Assembly (NCBI GenBank): GCA_004210805.1
Contig: SDXZ01000021.1
Location: 1-38,488 of the forward strand
DNA: 38,488 bases
DNA from: Acidovorax sp.
GTDB taxonomy: Bacteria > Pseudomonadota > Gammaproteobacteria > Burkholderiales > Burkholderiaceae_C
Direction: 5' to 3'
Positions 17,295 to 26,201 of this stretch are shown one piece after another (positions within the stretch are counted from its first letter, which is position 1; every line of letters begins with the position of its first letter). A program made the translations under genes and the position numbers. The notes below the pieces were generated by a model. It was not told the origin of the DNA and ran no database searches. It saw nothing but the letters and a program-made list of their open reading frames with translations.

Positions 17295-17507
17295 CTACCC
17301 TGCGCTGCCAGCCTGCTTCATGCGGTCCACATTGGTGGTACTGCGTGCGCCCTTGAGGTGCATCTCGACGTCAGCCGCCTTGTCGCCCACTTCAGCGACC
17401 GCCTCCTTCAGTTGAGCTTCTGTGGTGTCCAACTCATCCACCCAGCGCGCGAGTGAATCTGCGTTCTGGATGTCGATGCGATCGGGTGGGCTATCGGGTG
17501 TGGGCAT
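17295..17507 (-). CDS. Small DUF3606 domain protein
   Basis: A 70-residue protein with the DUF3606 pattern: DRIDIQNADSLARWVDEL, then LKEAVAEVGDKAADVEMHL. Members are small, mostly acidic proteins of unknown function, common in soil and plant-associated proteobacteria. The start at 17507 is well supported by GCAGGAGG just upstream of the ATG, although the frame is open further. It lies 160 bp downstream of merR on the same strand. Confidence 0.85.
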   Translation of the reverse strand: MPTPDSPPDRIDIQNADSLARWVDELDTTEAQLKEAVAEVGDKAADVEMHLKGARSTTNVDRMKQAGSAG

Positions 17508-17669
17508 GGGGACCTCCTGCACATGGTTTACGGGCTCGAGCGTGCAAGGTAAAGCGTCGCAGGCGCCGGCCATGTAGGCCGACAGCCAGTTGCACGCGCA
17601 GCCCTCGAAGGCGATGCTGGGGGCGCGCTTGCTGCTTAACACCCACAATGCTCCATCAAACCTCCGCGG

Positions 17670-18038
17670 CTAGGGCTGCATGTGCCGGGCGGCGCGCTCC
17701 TGAAGGCGCTGCTGCTCGCGCAGCAGCAGGTTACTCACCTTGCGCAGGTTGGCTATCTGCGCCTGGATTGCAGCGCGCTTGTCGGCCATCAGTTGGGCCC
17801 CCTTGGCGCAGTCAATGCTCTTTGAGCGCATTGCGCCAAGCATCTGGCGAATTTCTTGCAGCGAGAAGCCCAGCGATTGCAATTGCTGCAGCAGAGCCAT
17901 ATCCCTGACGGCCGCTTCGGGGTAGTCGCGGTAGTTGTTCATGCCCCGCTTCACGCCGAAGAGCACCCCCTCGCGCTCGTAGAAGCGAAGCGCATGGCGG
18001 CCAAGTCCAGTGCGGGCTTCCAGCTCAGAAATTCGCAT
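17670..18038 (-). CDS. MerR-family transcriptional regulator
   Basis: A 122-residue regulator with a MerR N-terminal winged helix (MRISELEARTGLGRHALRFY, then EREGVL and YRDYPEAAVRDM), the QQLQSLGFSLQEIRQML dimer region, and a long C-terminal coiled coil. There is only one cysteine in the central region (IDCAKG), and the usual metal-binding Cys set is absent, so an organic or redox effector is as likely as a metal. The start at 18038 matches the usual MerR N-terminus. It is divergent from the SRPBCC gene at 18104, and the 65-bp gap contains a MerR-type promoter with a centred inverted repeat. Confidence 0.92.
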   Translation of the reverse strand: MRISELEARTGLGRHALRFYEREGVLFGVKRGMNNYRDYPEAAVRDMALLQQLQSLGFSLQEIRQMLGAMRSKSIDCAKGAQLMADKRAAIQAQIANLRKVSNLLLREQQRLQERAARHMQP

Positions 18039-18048
18039 CAAAAGTACC

Positions 18049-18080
18049 TTGACTGTAGACCTGACTCTACAGATTAGCAT
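18049..18080 (+). promoter_or_regulatory. MerR-type promoter and operator
   Basis: TTGACT (18049-18054) and TTAGCA/TAGCAT (18074-18080) are spaced 19-20 bp, the over-long spacing typical of MerR-activated promoters. Inside the spacer lies a perfect inverted repeat CTGTAGA-CCTGAC-TCTACAG (18053-18072). It points to the SRPBCC gene, whose ribosome site AAGGAGG precedes the ATG at 18104. Confidence 0.72.
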
Positions 18081-18103
18081 GGATTTTCAAGGAGGATTCA
18101 GCC

Positions 18104-18598
18104 ATGCATTTACTTGTCGAAAAGACTGTCGCGGTCCAGCGTTGCGCGCATGACGTGTTTGGGTATGTGTCGGACATGGAGAGGTTCGCCGAATGGTTTC
18201 CGGGCGTCATTTCAATCGCCTCGCTTGACAGCCTGGAGCCCGGGCAGCCAGGCAAGGCCTACCGTGAAACGGTGCGGGTGCCGCTCAAGGGCCTTCGCCA
18301 AATCACACTCCAGGTGCGCGAAGCGCGCGCACCGCACTTCTTTGCCACTGAGGGGCAGTCGCGGCCACTGTTGCCGCGCATGGAGATTTCACTCAATGCC
18401 ACCACTGCCAACACGTGCACGCTCAGCTGGCGCATGTTCAGCCGCAACAGCAGCCCAAGCGTCCGCTACTTGCTGCTCCCGCTCGCCAAGATGGTCCTGC
18501 AACAGCGGGCCGCCCAGGGCTTGGTGGCACTGAAGGTGCGTATGGAGGCAGACCAAACGCAGGGTAAGGAACGGCTGGGCGACTCCGCAGACATGTGA
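18104..18598 (+). CDS. SRPBCC-fold (polyketide cyclase / START-like) protein
   Basis: A 164-residue single-domain protein with the START/SRPBCC pattern: an N-terminal strand MHLLVEKTVAV, the helix AHDVFGYVSDMERFAEWFPG, central strands, and a long C-terminal helix (LLLPLAKMVLQQRAAQGLVALK). Such proteins bind hydrophobic ligands; some are cyclases, some are lipid or coenzyme carriers. The substrate is unknown. A strong AAGGAGG lies eight bases before the ATG. The gene is divergent from merR and sits behind a MerR-type promoter, so I infer that the regulator controls it, perhaps in response to the ligand it handles. Confidence 0.85.
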   Translation: MHLLVEKTVAVQRCAHDVFGYVSDMERFAEWFPGVISIASLDSLEPGQPGKAYRETVRVPLKGLRQITLQVREARAPHFFATEGQSRPLLPRMEISLNATTANTCTLSWRMFSRNSSPSVRYLLLPLAKMVLQQRAAQGLVALKVRMEADQTQGKERLGDSADM

Positions 18599-18920
18599 TA
18601 CCAAATGTGGGCGATGCAGTGGGTGCTGCCGGTGACGTCAGCCCCTGAGTTCACGGTCTGGGCCACGCAGCGATCATTCGCGCGCCAGTGCCATCTCGCA
18701 CCTGGTGATCAGTCAGCGCACTGCTGATCTGGCCAGCCACCCGGTACGTTCATGACGCGGGAACATCTGCGGACCTCGGCGCATTCGGCACGAACTTGCT
18801 TGCGCCGCAGAGCGAGTCACAGAACTCAGCGAAGCCGTTCTCTCTAGGCGCTGCGCCGCAGGCAGCACGGGCAGTACGACAAGGCGCAGCAACAACGCAG
18901 AAGAGTTTTGCTAGACGCTC
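18599..18920. other. Gap between SRPBCC and Gre-like genes
   Basis: About 320 bp between convergent genes. Several short frames exist on both strands but none has domain character. I see no clear terminator. Confidence 0.4.
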
Positions 18921-19403
18921 TCAATGAACCCGCAGCACCTCAAAGTGCTGTGGGATCGAAGCGACCTGTATCGAGACCTCATCACCTTCGCATTTACCCA
19001 GCATGGCCCTGCCCAGAGGGGCTTCGCAGCTGATGACCTGAACGACTTGAGCCCCACAGATCAACTGCATGCTTCCCCCCTCCGGGCCGAGAAAGAGCTG
19101 TTGCTGCTGGTCGGCGGAATCGACCAGGCAGACCAGCGCACCGAGCTGTATACCTCTGCTGGCGTCGTAGGGGGTCGGGCGGAATTGGCGCCAATGGGCG
19201 ATCGCCTGGCGGACGGCTTCGGCGCGCCGAGCCTGGCCGGTGGCCAGGTAGGCGGCTTCGAGCCCCAATGTGTCGTACTTGTTTTCGGCGACGTTTTCTT
19301 CGTGGGTCGCCGTTTCATGGGCCGCCCGAACTGCGTGCTCGACTTGCAGGAGGTCTGCGGCGAGACGCTCCAGCACCTGCTGCTGCAGCAAGAATTTATC
19401 CAT
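18921..19403 (-). CDS. GreA/GreB-family transcription factor-like protein
   Basis: A 160-residue protein with the Gre two-part layout. The N-terminal half is a helical hairpin (ERLAADLLQVEHAVRAAHE, then THEENVAENKYDTLGLEAAYL). The C-terminal half is a small beta domain with a GPEGG turn, VVQVISCEAPLGRAMLGKCEGDEVSI, the PLGxxLLGKxxGDxV pattern of Gre C-domains. It is shorter and more divergent than GreA and GreB, so it may be a Gre-like RNA polymerase secondary-channel factor with altered function. It starts 69 bp after glmS on the same strand and may be co-transcribed. No strong ribosome site is visible at 19403. Confidence 0.8.
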   Translation of the reverse strand: MDKFLLQQQVLERLAADLLQVEHAVRAAHETATHEENVAENKYDTLGLEAAYLATGQARRAEAVRQAIAHWRQFRPTPYDASRGIQLGALVCLVDSADQQQQLFLGPEGGSMQLICGAQVVQVISCEAPLGRAMLGKCEGDEVSIQVASIPQHFEVLRVH

Positions 19404-19472
19404 GATGAGAAATAGGCATCTCGAAAAAGCGGGGCGAGGTCATTTTGTGGAAGGAGGCCCCACTCGCCCCAT

Positions 19473-21413
<1,941 letters not shown>

Positions 21414-21490
21414 GGGAAACCTTTGTGTGAAACGGATGAGGGATGGTAGGCATCCTCAAAAACAATTTCTCATTGATATTTGCGCCCATT

Positions 21491-21533
21491 TGAATTTAAA
21501 TTTCATAACTTCTCATCAGAGAAATTAAATTTC
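21491..21533. promoter_or_regulatory. AT-rich palindromes between glmS and lrp
   Basis: The 135-bp divergent gap is strikingly AT-rich for this genome. It has TGAATTTAAATTTCA (21491-21505, near-perfect palindrome) and GAAATTAAATTTC (21521-21533, perfect palindrome), with centres about 29 bp apart. AT-rich dyads of this kind fit binding by Lrp/AsnC proteins. I infer autoregulation of lrp and perhaps control of glmS. Confidence 0.55.
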
Positions 21534-21548
21534 CTCATTGAGCAATAA

Positions 21549-22040
21549 ATGGAATCATTCACCCTGGATGCAACGGATCTACAGATCCTCAACCTGCTGC
21601 AAACGGACGCGGCCCAAAGCAACCAGTCGCTGGCCGAACAGGTGCATGTGTCGCCGCCCACCTGCCTGCGCCGGGTCAAGCGGCTGACCGAGGCCGGGCT
21701 GATCGAACGCACGGTGGCCCTCCTCCAGCCGGACCGGCTGGCTGCGGTCCAGGGCCATGGCCTGGCTTGCATCGTGGAGGTATCGCTGGACCGCCAGGGT
21801 GCCGAGCACCTGGACGCATTCGAAGCCCGCGCCGTGGCGGACGACGCCGTACAGCAGTGTTGGCGCGTATCGCCCGGGCCGGACTTCGTGCTGGTGGCGC
21901 ACACGCGCGACATGCCGGGTTACCTGGCGCTGTCGCAGAGGCTCTTCACCGGCGATGCGAATGTGCGCAACGTGAAGGCTTTTTTTGCCACGCGGCGGGC
22001 CAAATTCGAGACAAAAGTGCCTCTAGCGCTTGATACGTAA
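21549..22040 (+). CDS. Lrp/AsnC-family transcriptional regulator
   Basis: A 163-residue regulator: N-terminal helix-turn-helix (LDATDLQILNLLQTDA, SNQSLAEQVHVSPPTCLRRV, KRLTEAGLIER) and a C-terminal RAM effector domain (LACIVEVSLDRQG, CWRVSPGPDFVLVAHTRDMPGY, VRNVKAFFATRRAKFETKVPL). The ATG at 21549 begins MESFTLDATDLQIL, the usual family N-terminus. It is divergent from glmS, with AT-rich palindromes in between. The last codons and the stop (PLALDT then TAA) are encoded inside a copy of the dispersed double-hairpin repeat, so the C-terminus has been set by the repeat. Confidence 0.95.
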   Translation: MESFTLDATDLQILNLLQTDAAQSNQSLAEQVHVSPPTCLRRVKRLTEAGLIERTVALLQPDRLAAVQGHGLACIVEVSLDRQGAEHLDAFEARAVADDAVQQCWRVSPGPDFVLVAHTRDMPGYLALSQRLFTGDANVRNVKAFFATRRAKFETKVPLALDT

Positions 22041-22066
22041 GCGCTACTAGTTATATTTTTAATAGC
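22012..22066 (-). repeat. Double-hairpin dispersed repeat, copy R2
   Basis: In reverse orientation it reads GCTATTAAAAATATAACTAG, then AGCGCTTACG TATCAAGCGCT and AGAGGCAC. It overlaps the last nine or so codons of the lrp gene and supplies its stop codon. Confidence 0.85.
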
Positions 22067-22395
22067 AAATGCACGCATACCGCGTAGATGCGCGCCCCCC
22101 TGCGCGTTGCTTTCGCCGTCGCGGGGCGGCCTGTTTCCTGTCTTTGCCCCGGCCATTGAGCGCCCGCACGCCGGTGTTTCGCGTTCGCTTGGCTGCGTTG
22201 CCGATGGCCCGTCACAGGCCTTCGCCAGCTAGCGCTATGGCGAAAGTCTCCTACTGACTTTCATCCCGCTCAGGCGTAAGCTGCCCCGATCATCGATCCC
22301 CCAGCCCATCAGCCCTGCGCGCTGGCGTGCTTCTCTTGTGATGCCTCAGGGCTCCAAACCTGCGCGCAATGCCGATGGCGAGGCACCGCAGCACC
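22067..22395. other. Gap ahead of the MASE2-GGDEF gene
   Basis: About 330 bp. It contains a hairpin at 22221-22244 (TTCGCCA / TGGCGAA, 10-base loop), perhaps a terminator for lrp though no T-run follows. No gene recognised. Confidence 0.35.
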
Positions 22396-23478
22396 ATGCC
22401 CTCCACCGAACGCCAGCTTCCCCGCCGCGTCTACCCCTTGCGCATCCTTGGCATGGGCCTGGGTGGCATGGTGGTGGGCGTGGTGCTGTGGGAGCGGCAG
22501 GCGTCCGCATGGGCCTGGGCGGGCCTGGTGCTGGCGTCGTTTGTGTGGCCCCACGTGGCCTATCTGCTGACCCGGCGCAGCGCCGACCCCTACCGCACCG
22601 AAGCGCGCAACTTGCTCATCGACTCGGCGCTGACCGCCGCGCTGGTGCCGCTGATGCACTTCAACCTGCTGCCCAGCGCCCTCATCCTCACACTCACCAT
22701 GGTGGACAAGATCACCACCGGCATGCGCGGTCTGTGGGCGCGCTCGATTCCGGTGATGGTGCTGGCTGGCGTGGCCAGCGCGGCGCTCACGGGCAACCAC
22801 TGGGCGCTTGATACCTCGATGCTGGTGATCACGGCGTGCCTGCCGGTGATGGTGCTGCACACCCTGTCGGTCAGCGTGGTGAGCTACCAGCTCATCCGCA
22901 AGACGGCCCGGCAGAACCACCTGCTCGATGAACTGCGCCGCATCGATGCGCTCACCGGGCTCTGTGGGCGCGGGCATTGGCAGGAGCAGGCCGAAGCCGC
23001 GCTGCGCCACCACCTGGCCACCGGCGAGCCCGCTTGCATGCTGATGATGGACGTGGACCACTTCAAGCAGATTAACGACAGCCACGGCCACACCGTGGGC
23101 GATGAGGTGCTGCGCGTGCTGGCGCGCGTGGTGCGCGCTACCGTGCGCGGGGGCGACTGCGCCGGCCGCTACGGCGGCGACGAGTTCGCGATCATCCTGC
23201 CGGGCACACGCACCAGCGACGCCTTGGCGATTGCCGAGCGCATCCGCGAACACAGCGAAAGCGTGCGCCTGCGCCACCTGCCCGCGCTGCGGCTGTCGTG
23301 CAGCCTGGGCGTGGCCCCGGCCCAACCCCACCACACCAACGTGAGCGCATGGATCGATGCCGCGGACACGGCCCTGTATGCCGCAAAGAAGGCGGGGCGC
23401 AACCGTGTGGGCGCGCCACCCGTACCCGGGCGCGTGGTGGTCGATGGGGCGCCGCAAGGTGAGGCGCTGGCTGTGTAG
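22396..23478 (+). CDS. MASE2-domain membrane diguanylate cyclase (DgcC/AdrA type)
   Basis: Predicted cyclic di-GMP synthase. The N-terminal half is a MASE2 membrane sensor (RVYPLRILGMGLGGM at the start, FVWPHVAYLLTRRSADPYR, and several more hydrophobic helices to about residue 165). The GGDEF domain has LTGLCGRGHW, MMDVDHFKQINDSHGH and RYGGDEFAI. The signature GGDEF is intact, and the RGGD five residues ahead fits the RxxD inhibitory I-site. The order matches E. coli DgcC (AdrA), which drives cellulose production, though the target here is unknown. The frame has in-frame ATGs at 22369 and 22375; I chose 22396 because the MASE2 homology starts soon after it, but no start has a clear ribosome site. 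It is convergent with the kinase at 23556. Confidence 0.93.
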   Translation: MPSTERQLPRRVYPLRILGMGLGGMVVGVVLWERQASAWAWAGLVLASFVWPHVAYLLTRRSADPYRTEARNLLIDSALTAALVPLMHFNLLPSALILTLTMVDKITTGMRGLWARSIPVMVLAGVASAALTGNHWALDTSMLVITACLPVMVLHTLSVSVVSYQLIRKTARQNHLLDELRRIDALTGLCGRGHWQEQAEAALRHHLATGEPACMLMMDVDHFKQINDSHGHTVGDEVLRVLARVVRATVRGGDCAGRYGGDEFAIILPGTRTSDALAIAERIREHSESVRLRHLPALRLSCSLGVAPAQPHHTNVSAWIDAADTALYAAKKAGRNRVGAPPVPGRVVVDGAPQGEALAV

Positions 23479-23555
23479 GCCTGCAACCTGAAGTGGGTTT
23501 TGCGCGCCAAGGCAGAGCGCGTGCTGCCCCACGCTGAAGGCGGTTTAGCGTGGCG

Positions 23556-24419
23556 CTAAGTCCCTGGCCACTGCACACGCACCGTACAACCCGCGCCCAC
23601 CGCGCCGGTGGCCGTGATGGTGGCGCCGTGGCGCTGCGCGATGGCGCGGCACAAGGCTAGGCCGGCGCCCACGCCGTCAAACTCGGCCTCGCGGTGCAGG
23701 CGCTGGAACACCCCAAACAGCTGGGCTGCGCGGGCGTTGTCAAAACCGGCGCCGTTGTCGGTCAATGTGAAAGCGACCCCACCTTGCGAAGCACCGGGCG
23801 CAGCGCAATCCACACCGTCCGCCCCGTTTCCTCCGTCGGCGTCGGCGTCGGCTTCGCTTATGGCTGGCACCGCCTGCACCGCAATGCGGGGCACCCGCGT
23901 GGCGCCACGGGTGAACTTGAGCGCGTTGCCCAGCAGCTGCACCAGCAGTTCGTGCAGGAGCGCCGGGTCGGCCTGCAGGGTGGGCAGATCAGGGGCAATG
24001 TCCCACTCCACCCCCCGCCCCGCCTCGGCCGCCGCCAGGGTCGCGCGTGCCTGGGCCAGCGCGTCGGCCAGCGGTACGGGCTGCAAGCGCAGCGGCGCAC
24101 GGCTGGCCTGGGCCAAGGCCTCCAGGCCATCGATCATCCGGCCCATGCGGCGGGCCGATTGGTCCATGGTGGCCAGAAAGCCCAGCGCTTCCTGTACCTC
24201 CGGGCCCGCAACCGCGGGCGCTGGCAGGTCTGCCAGTGTCTCGCGCACCAGCGCACCGTAGGACGCGATGTGGCGCAGCGGCGCGCGCAGATCGTGCGAG
24301 ACGGCGCGCAGAAAATCTTCCTGCGCCGCGGCCATGTCGGCCACGCGCTGTTCGCTGCGGGCCAGCTCGGCGCGCAGCTGCTGCAGGGCGTTCTCAAGGG
24401 CTTCGTCGCTCATGGACAT
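23556..24419 (-). CDS. Small soluble histidine kinase, phytochrome-kinase-like
   Basis: A 287-residue kinase with no membrane helix and almost no sensor region. A coiled coil (ENALQQLRAELARSEQRV) leads to HisKA with H42 in VSHDLRAPLRHI. The ATPase domain has the N-box LLGNALKFT, G1 LTDNGAGFD, FGVFQRLH and G2 VGAGLALCRAI. The HDLRAPLRHI and DNGAGFD...FQRLH forms are those of bacteriophytochrome-type kinases. A low-complexity insertion (about residues 195-215, Asp/Ala/Gly-rich, DADADGGNGADG) interrupts the ATPase domain. The start at 24419 has GAGGA seven bases upstream. It lies downstream of glmU on the same strand, separated by a GC-rich repeat. Its input may come from a partner protein. Confidence 0.88.
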   Translation of the reverse strand: MSMSDEALENALQQLRAELARSEQRVADMAAAQEDFLRAVSHDLRAPLRHIASYGALVRETLADLPAPAVAGPEVQEALGFLATMDQSARRMGRMIDGLEALAQASRAPLRLQPVPLADALAQARATLAAAEAGRGVEWDIAPDLPTLQADPALLHELLVQLLGNALKFTRGATRVPRIAVQAVPAISEADADADGGNGADGVDCAAPGASQGGVAFTLTDNGAGFDNARAAQLFGVFQRLHREAEFDGVGAGLALCRAIAQRHGATITATGAVGAGCTVRVQWPGT

Positions 24420-24569
24420 GTGCTTATCCTCATGAAACCGGCGCGGCCTCAGCGAGTGCACCCGTGGAACGGGCTCTGCCAGGCCACAGGGTGCGCTCCC
24501 CTTCCGAAGGATTGGGGCTGAGGGCCGCGGCTCCAAGCCTGCCTGCGCAGGCTTGGACGGTGCCCAACG

Positions 24570-24621
24570 GCTGCCACCCCCGGTAGCGGCACCGAGGCGC
24601 GAAGCGACTCAGGGGGGAGCC
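24570..24621 (-). repeat. GC-rich intergenic repeat, second family, copy A
   Basis: Read on the minus strand it begins CTCCCCCCTGAGTCGCTTCG, then CGCCTCGGTGCCGC. The same pattern (CCCCCTG, then CGCnnCGCGCCT) is found at 34869 between the M23 peptidase gene and anmK. It follows the glmU stop directly. A short hairpin (CAAGCCTGCC TGCGCAGGCTTG) lies just beyond at 24534-24555. Confidence 0.5.
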
Positions 24622-26046
24622 TCACTTCTTGGGCCGATCCCAATTGGCAATGCTGATCTGCTTGCCGCGCGCCACGCTCAACGCACCCGGTGCCGTGCTT
24701 TTGGTGATGGTGCTGCCACCGCCCACCGTGCCGCCCGCGCCGATGGTGACGGGCGCCACCAGCACGCAGTTGCTGCCCACATGCACGTCGGCCTCGATCA
24801 CCGTGCGGTGCTTGTGGGCGCCGTCGTAATTGGCGGTGATGCTGCCGGCGCCGTAGTTCACGCGCTCGCCCACGGTGGCGTCGCCCAGGTAGGCCAGGTG
24901 GTTGGCCTTGGCGCCGTCGGCCAGCGTGGAGTTTTTGACCTCGACAAAGTTGCCGATGTGCACCTCGCGGCCCAGCTGCGCGCCCGGGCGCAGGCGGGCA
25001 AACGGGCCGATGAGCGCGCCGGCGCCCACGGTCGCGCCGGCCTTCTCGCCGTCGATGTGGGTGTAGGGGTGGATCACCGCGCCATCGGCAATGGTGGCGT
25101 TGGCGATGCAGCAGTGCGCGCCAATGCTCACCCCGTCGCCCAGCGCCACGCGGCCGGTAAAGATGCAGTTCACGTCGATCTCGACATCCTGCCCGCACAC
25201 CAGCTCGCCACGCACGCCGGTGCGCGCGTCGTCGCGCACATCAAAACGCGAAGGGTCGGCCAGGCGCACGCCCTGCTCCATCAGGCCGCGCGCCACGCGC
25301 AACTGGTGCGCGCGCTCCAGCTCGGCCAGTTGCAGCGGGCTGTTGACGCCGGCCACCTGCAGCGCGTCGGTGATGCGGTGCGCCACCACGGGCACGCCAT
25401 CGGCCACGGCCATGGCGACGATGTCGGTCAGGTAGTACTCGCCCTGGGCGTTGTGGTTGGTCAGCCGGGCCAGCCAGCCTTTGAGCTGGCGCGTGGGCAC
25501 GGCCATGATGCCGCTGTACACCTCGGTGATGGCGCGCTGGGCGTCGCTCGCGTCCTTGTGCTCGACGATGCCCTGCACATCGCCCGCGGCGTTGCGCACG
25601 ATGCGGCCGTAGCCCGTGGGGTCTGCCAGCGTGACGGTGAGCAGCGCCAGGCCGCCGCCATCGTGCGTACTGGCATCCACCAGCGCGCGCAGGGTGTCGG
25701 CCTGGGTCAGCGGCACATCGCCGGACAACACCACTGCGGTGCCGTCGTCGGCCAGCAGCGGCGCGGCCTGCTGCACCGCGTGGCCGGTGCCCAATTGCGG
25801 ATCCTGGCGCGCAAATTTCAGGTCAAAAGTGCCGCCACCGCTTGCTGTAATTGAACAAGCTGCTTCTACTTCTGTAGCACCGTGGCCGGTGATGACGATG
25901 GCACTGCGCGCCTGGAGGTGCGCGGCCTGGTCCAGCACGTGGTGCAGCAGCGGGCGCCCGGCCAGGCGCTGCAGCACTTTGGGGATGCGGCTTTTCATGC
26001 GCGTGCCCTTGCCGGCCGCCATGATGAGGATGTCGAGTTGCGTCAT
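24622..26046 (-). CDS. glmU: Bifunctional GlmU: glucosamine-1-phosphate N-acetyltransferase / GlcNAc-1-phosphate uridyltransferase
   Basis: Makes UDP-GlcNAc from glucosamine-1-phosphate, acetyl-CoA and UTP. The 474-residue protein starts MTQLDILIMAAGKGTRM, giving the uridyltransferase signature AAGKGTRMKSRIPK. GTGHAVQQA and SGDVPL follow. The C-terminal half is a left-handed beta-helix of hexapeptide repeats (IGAHCCIANATIADGAVI and on), with the acetyltransferase-site segments HLAYLGDA and NYDGAHKH. ATG 26046 is chosen over an upstream extension to 26124 with no family character. Odd point: between GHG (54-56) and QLGTGHA (84-90) there are about 8 more residues than in E. coli GlmU, and that stretch is encoded by a sequence resembling the dispersed double-hairpin repeat. 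Confidence 0.97.
   Translation of the reverse strand: MTQLDILIMAAGKGTRMKSRIPKVLQRLAGRPLLHHVLDQAAHLQARSAIVITGHGATEVEAACSITASGGGTFDLKFARQDPQLGTGHAVQQAAPLLADDGTAVVLSGDVPLTQADTLRALVDASTHDGGGLALLTVTLADPTGYGRIVRNAAGDVQGIVEHKDASDAQRAITEVYSGIMAVPTRQLKGWLARLTNHNAQGEYYLTDIVAMAVADGVPVVAHRITDALQVAGVNSPLQLAELERAHQLRVARGLMEQGVRLADPSRFDVRDDARTGVRGELVCGQDVEIDVNCIFTGRVALGDGVSIGAHCCIANATIADGAVIHPYTHIDGEKAGATVGAGALIGPFARLRPGAQLGREVHIGNFVEVKNSTLADGAKANHLAYLGDATVGERVNYGAGSITANYDGAHKHRTVIEADVHVGSNCVLVAPVTIGAGGTVGGGSTITKSTAPGALSVARGKQISIANWDRPKK
25821..25878 (-). repeat. Degenerate double-hairpin repeat candidate inside glmU, copy R7
   Basis: The plus-strand string TCAAAAGTGCC...CGCTTG...CAAGC...CTTCT...TGTAGC follows R2 (22012-22066) base for base in several blocks, and it is less GC-rich than flanking glmU. 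It stays in frame and encodes about residues 56-75 (ATEVEAACSITASGGGTFDL). Confidence 0.45.
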
Positions 26047-26131
26047 GGAGATTTCAGGAAATTCAGGGGCCCGGGCGGCGCTGGCGCGGGCCGGTGGGGG
26101 ATTATCGGCTGCGAAGCCGCCCACGCACCAT

Positions 26132-26190
26132 GCTATTGTTTTAGTAGCTGTTAGCGCTTATATATCCAGCGCTGGAGGCCATTTTGGCCT
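26132..26190 (+). repeat. Double-hairpin dispersed repeat, copy R3
   Basis: GCTATTGTTTTAGTAGC, then TTAGCGCTTATATATCCAGC GCT and GGAGGCCATTTTGGCCT. It lies in the gap between the Crp/Fnr gene stop (26202) and the start of glmU, both on the minus strand. The tail has its own GAGGCC/GGCCT pairing. Confidence 0.85.
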
Positions 26191-26201
26191 CAAACCTCGC
26201 C

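Noticed and set aside
24553-25854. 433-codon plus-strand frame opposite glmU
   Set aside because: Antisense shadow of a certain gene; low-complexity composition.
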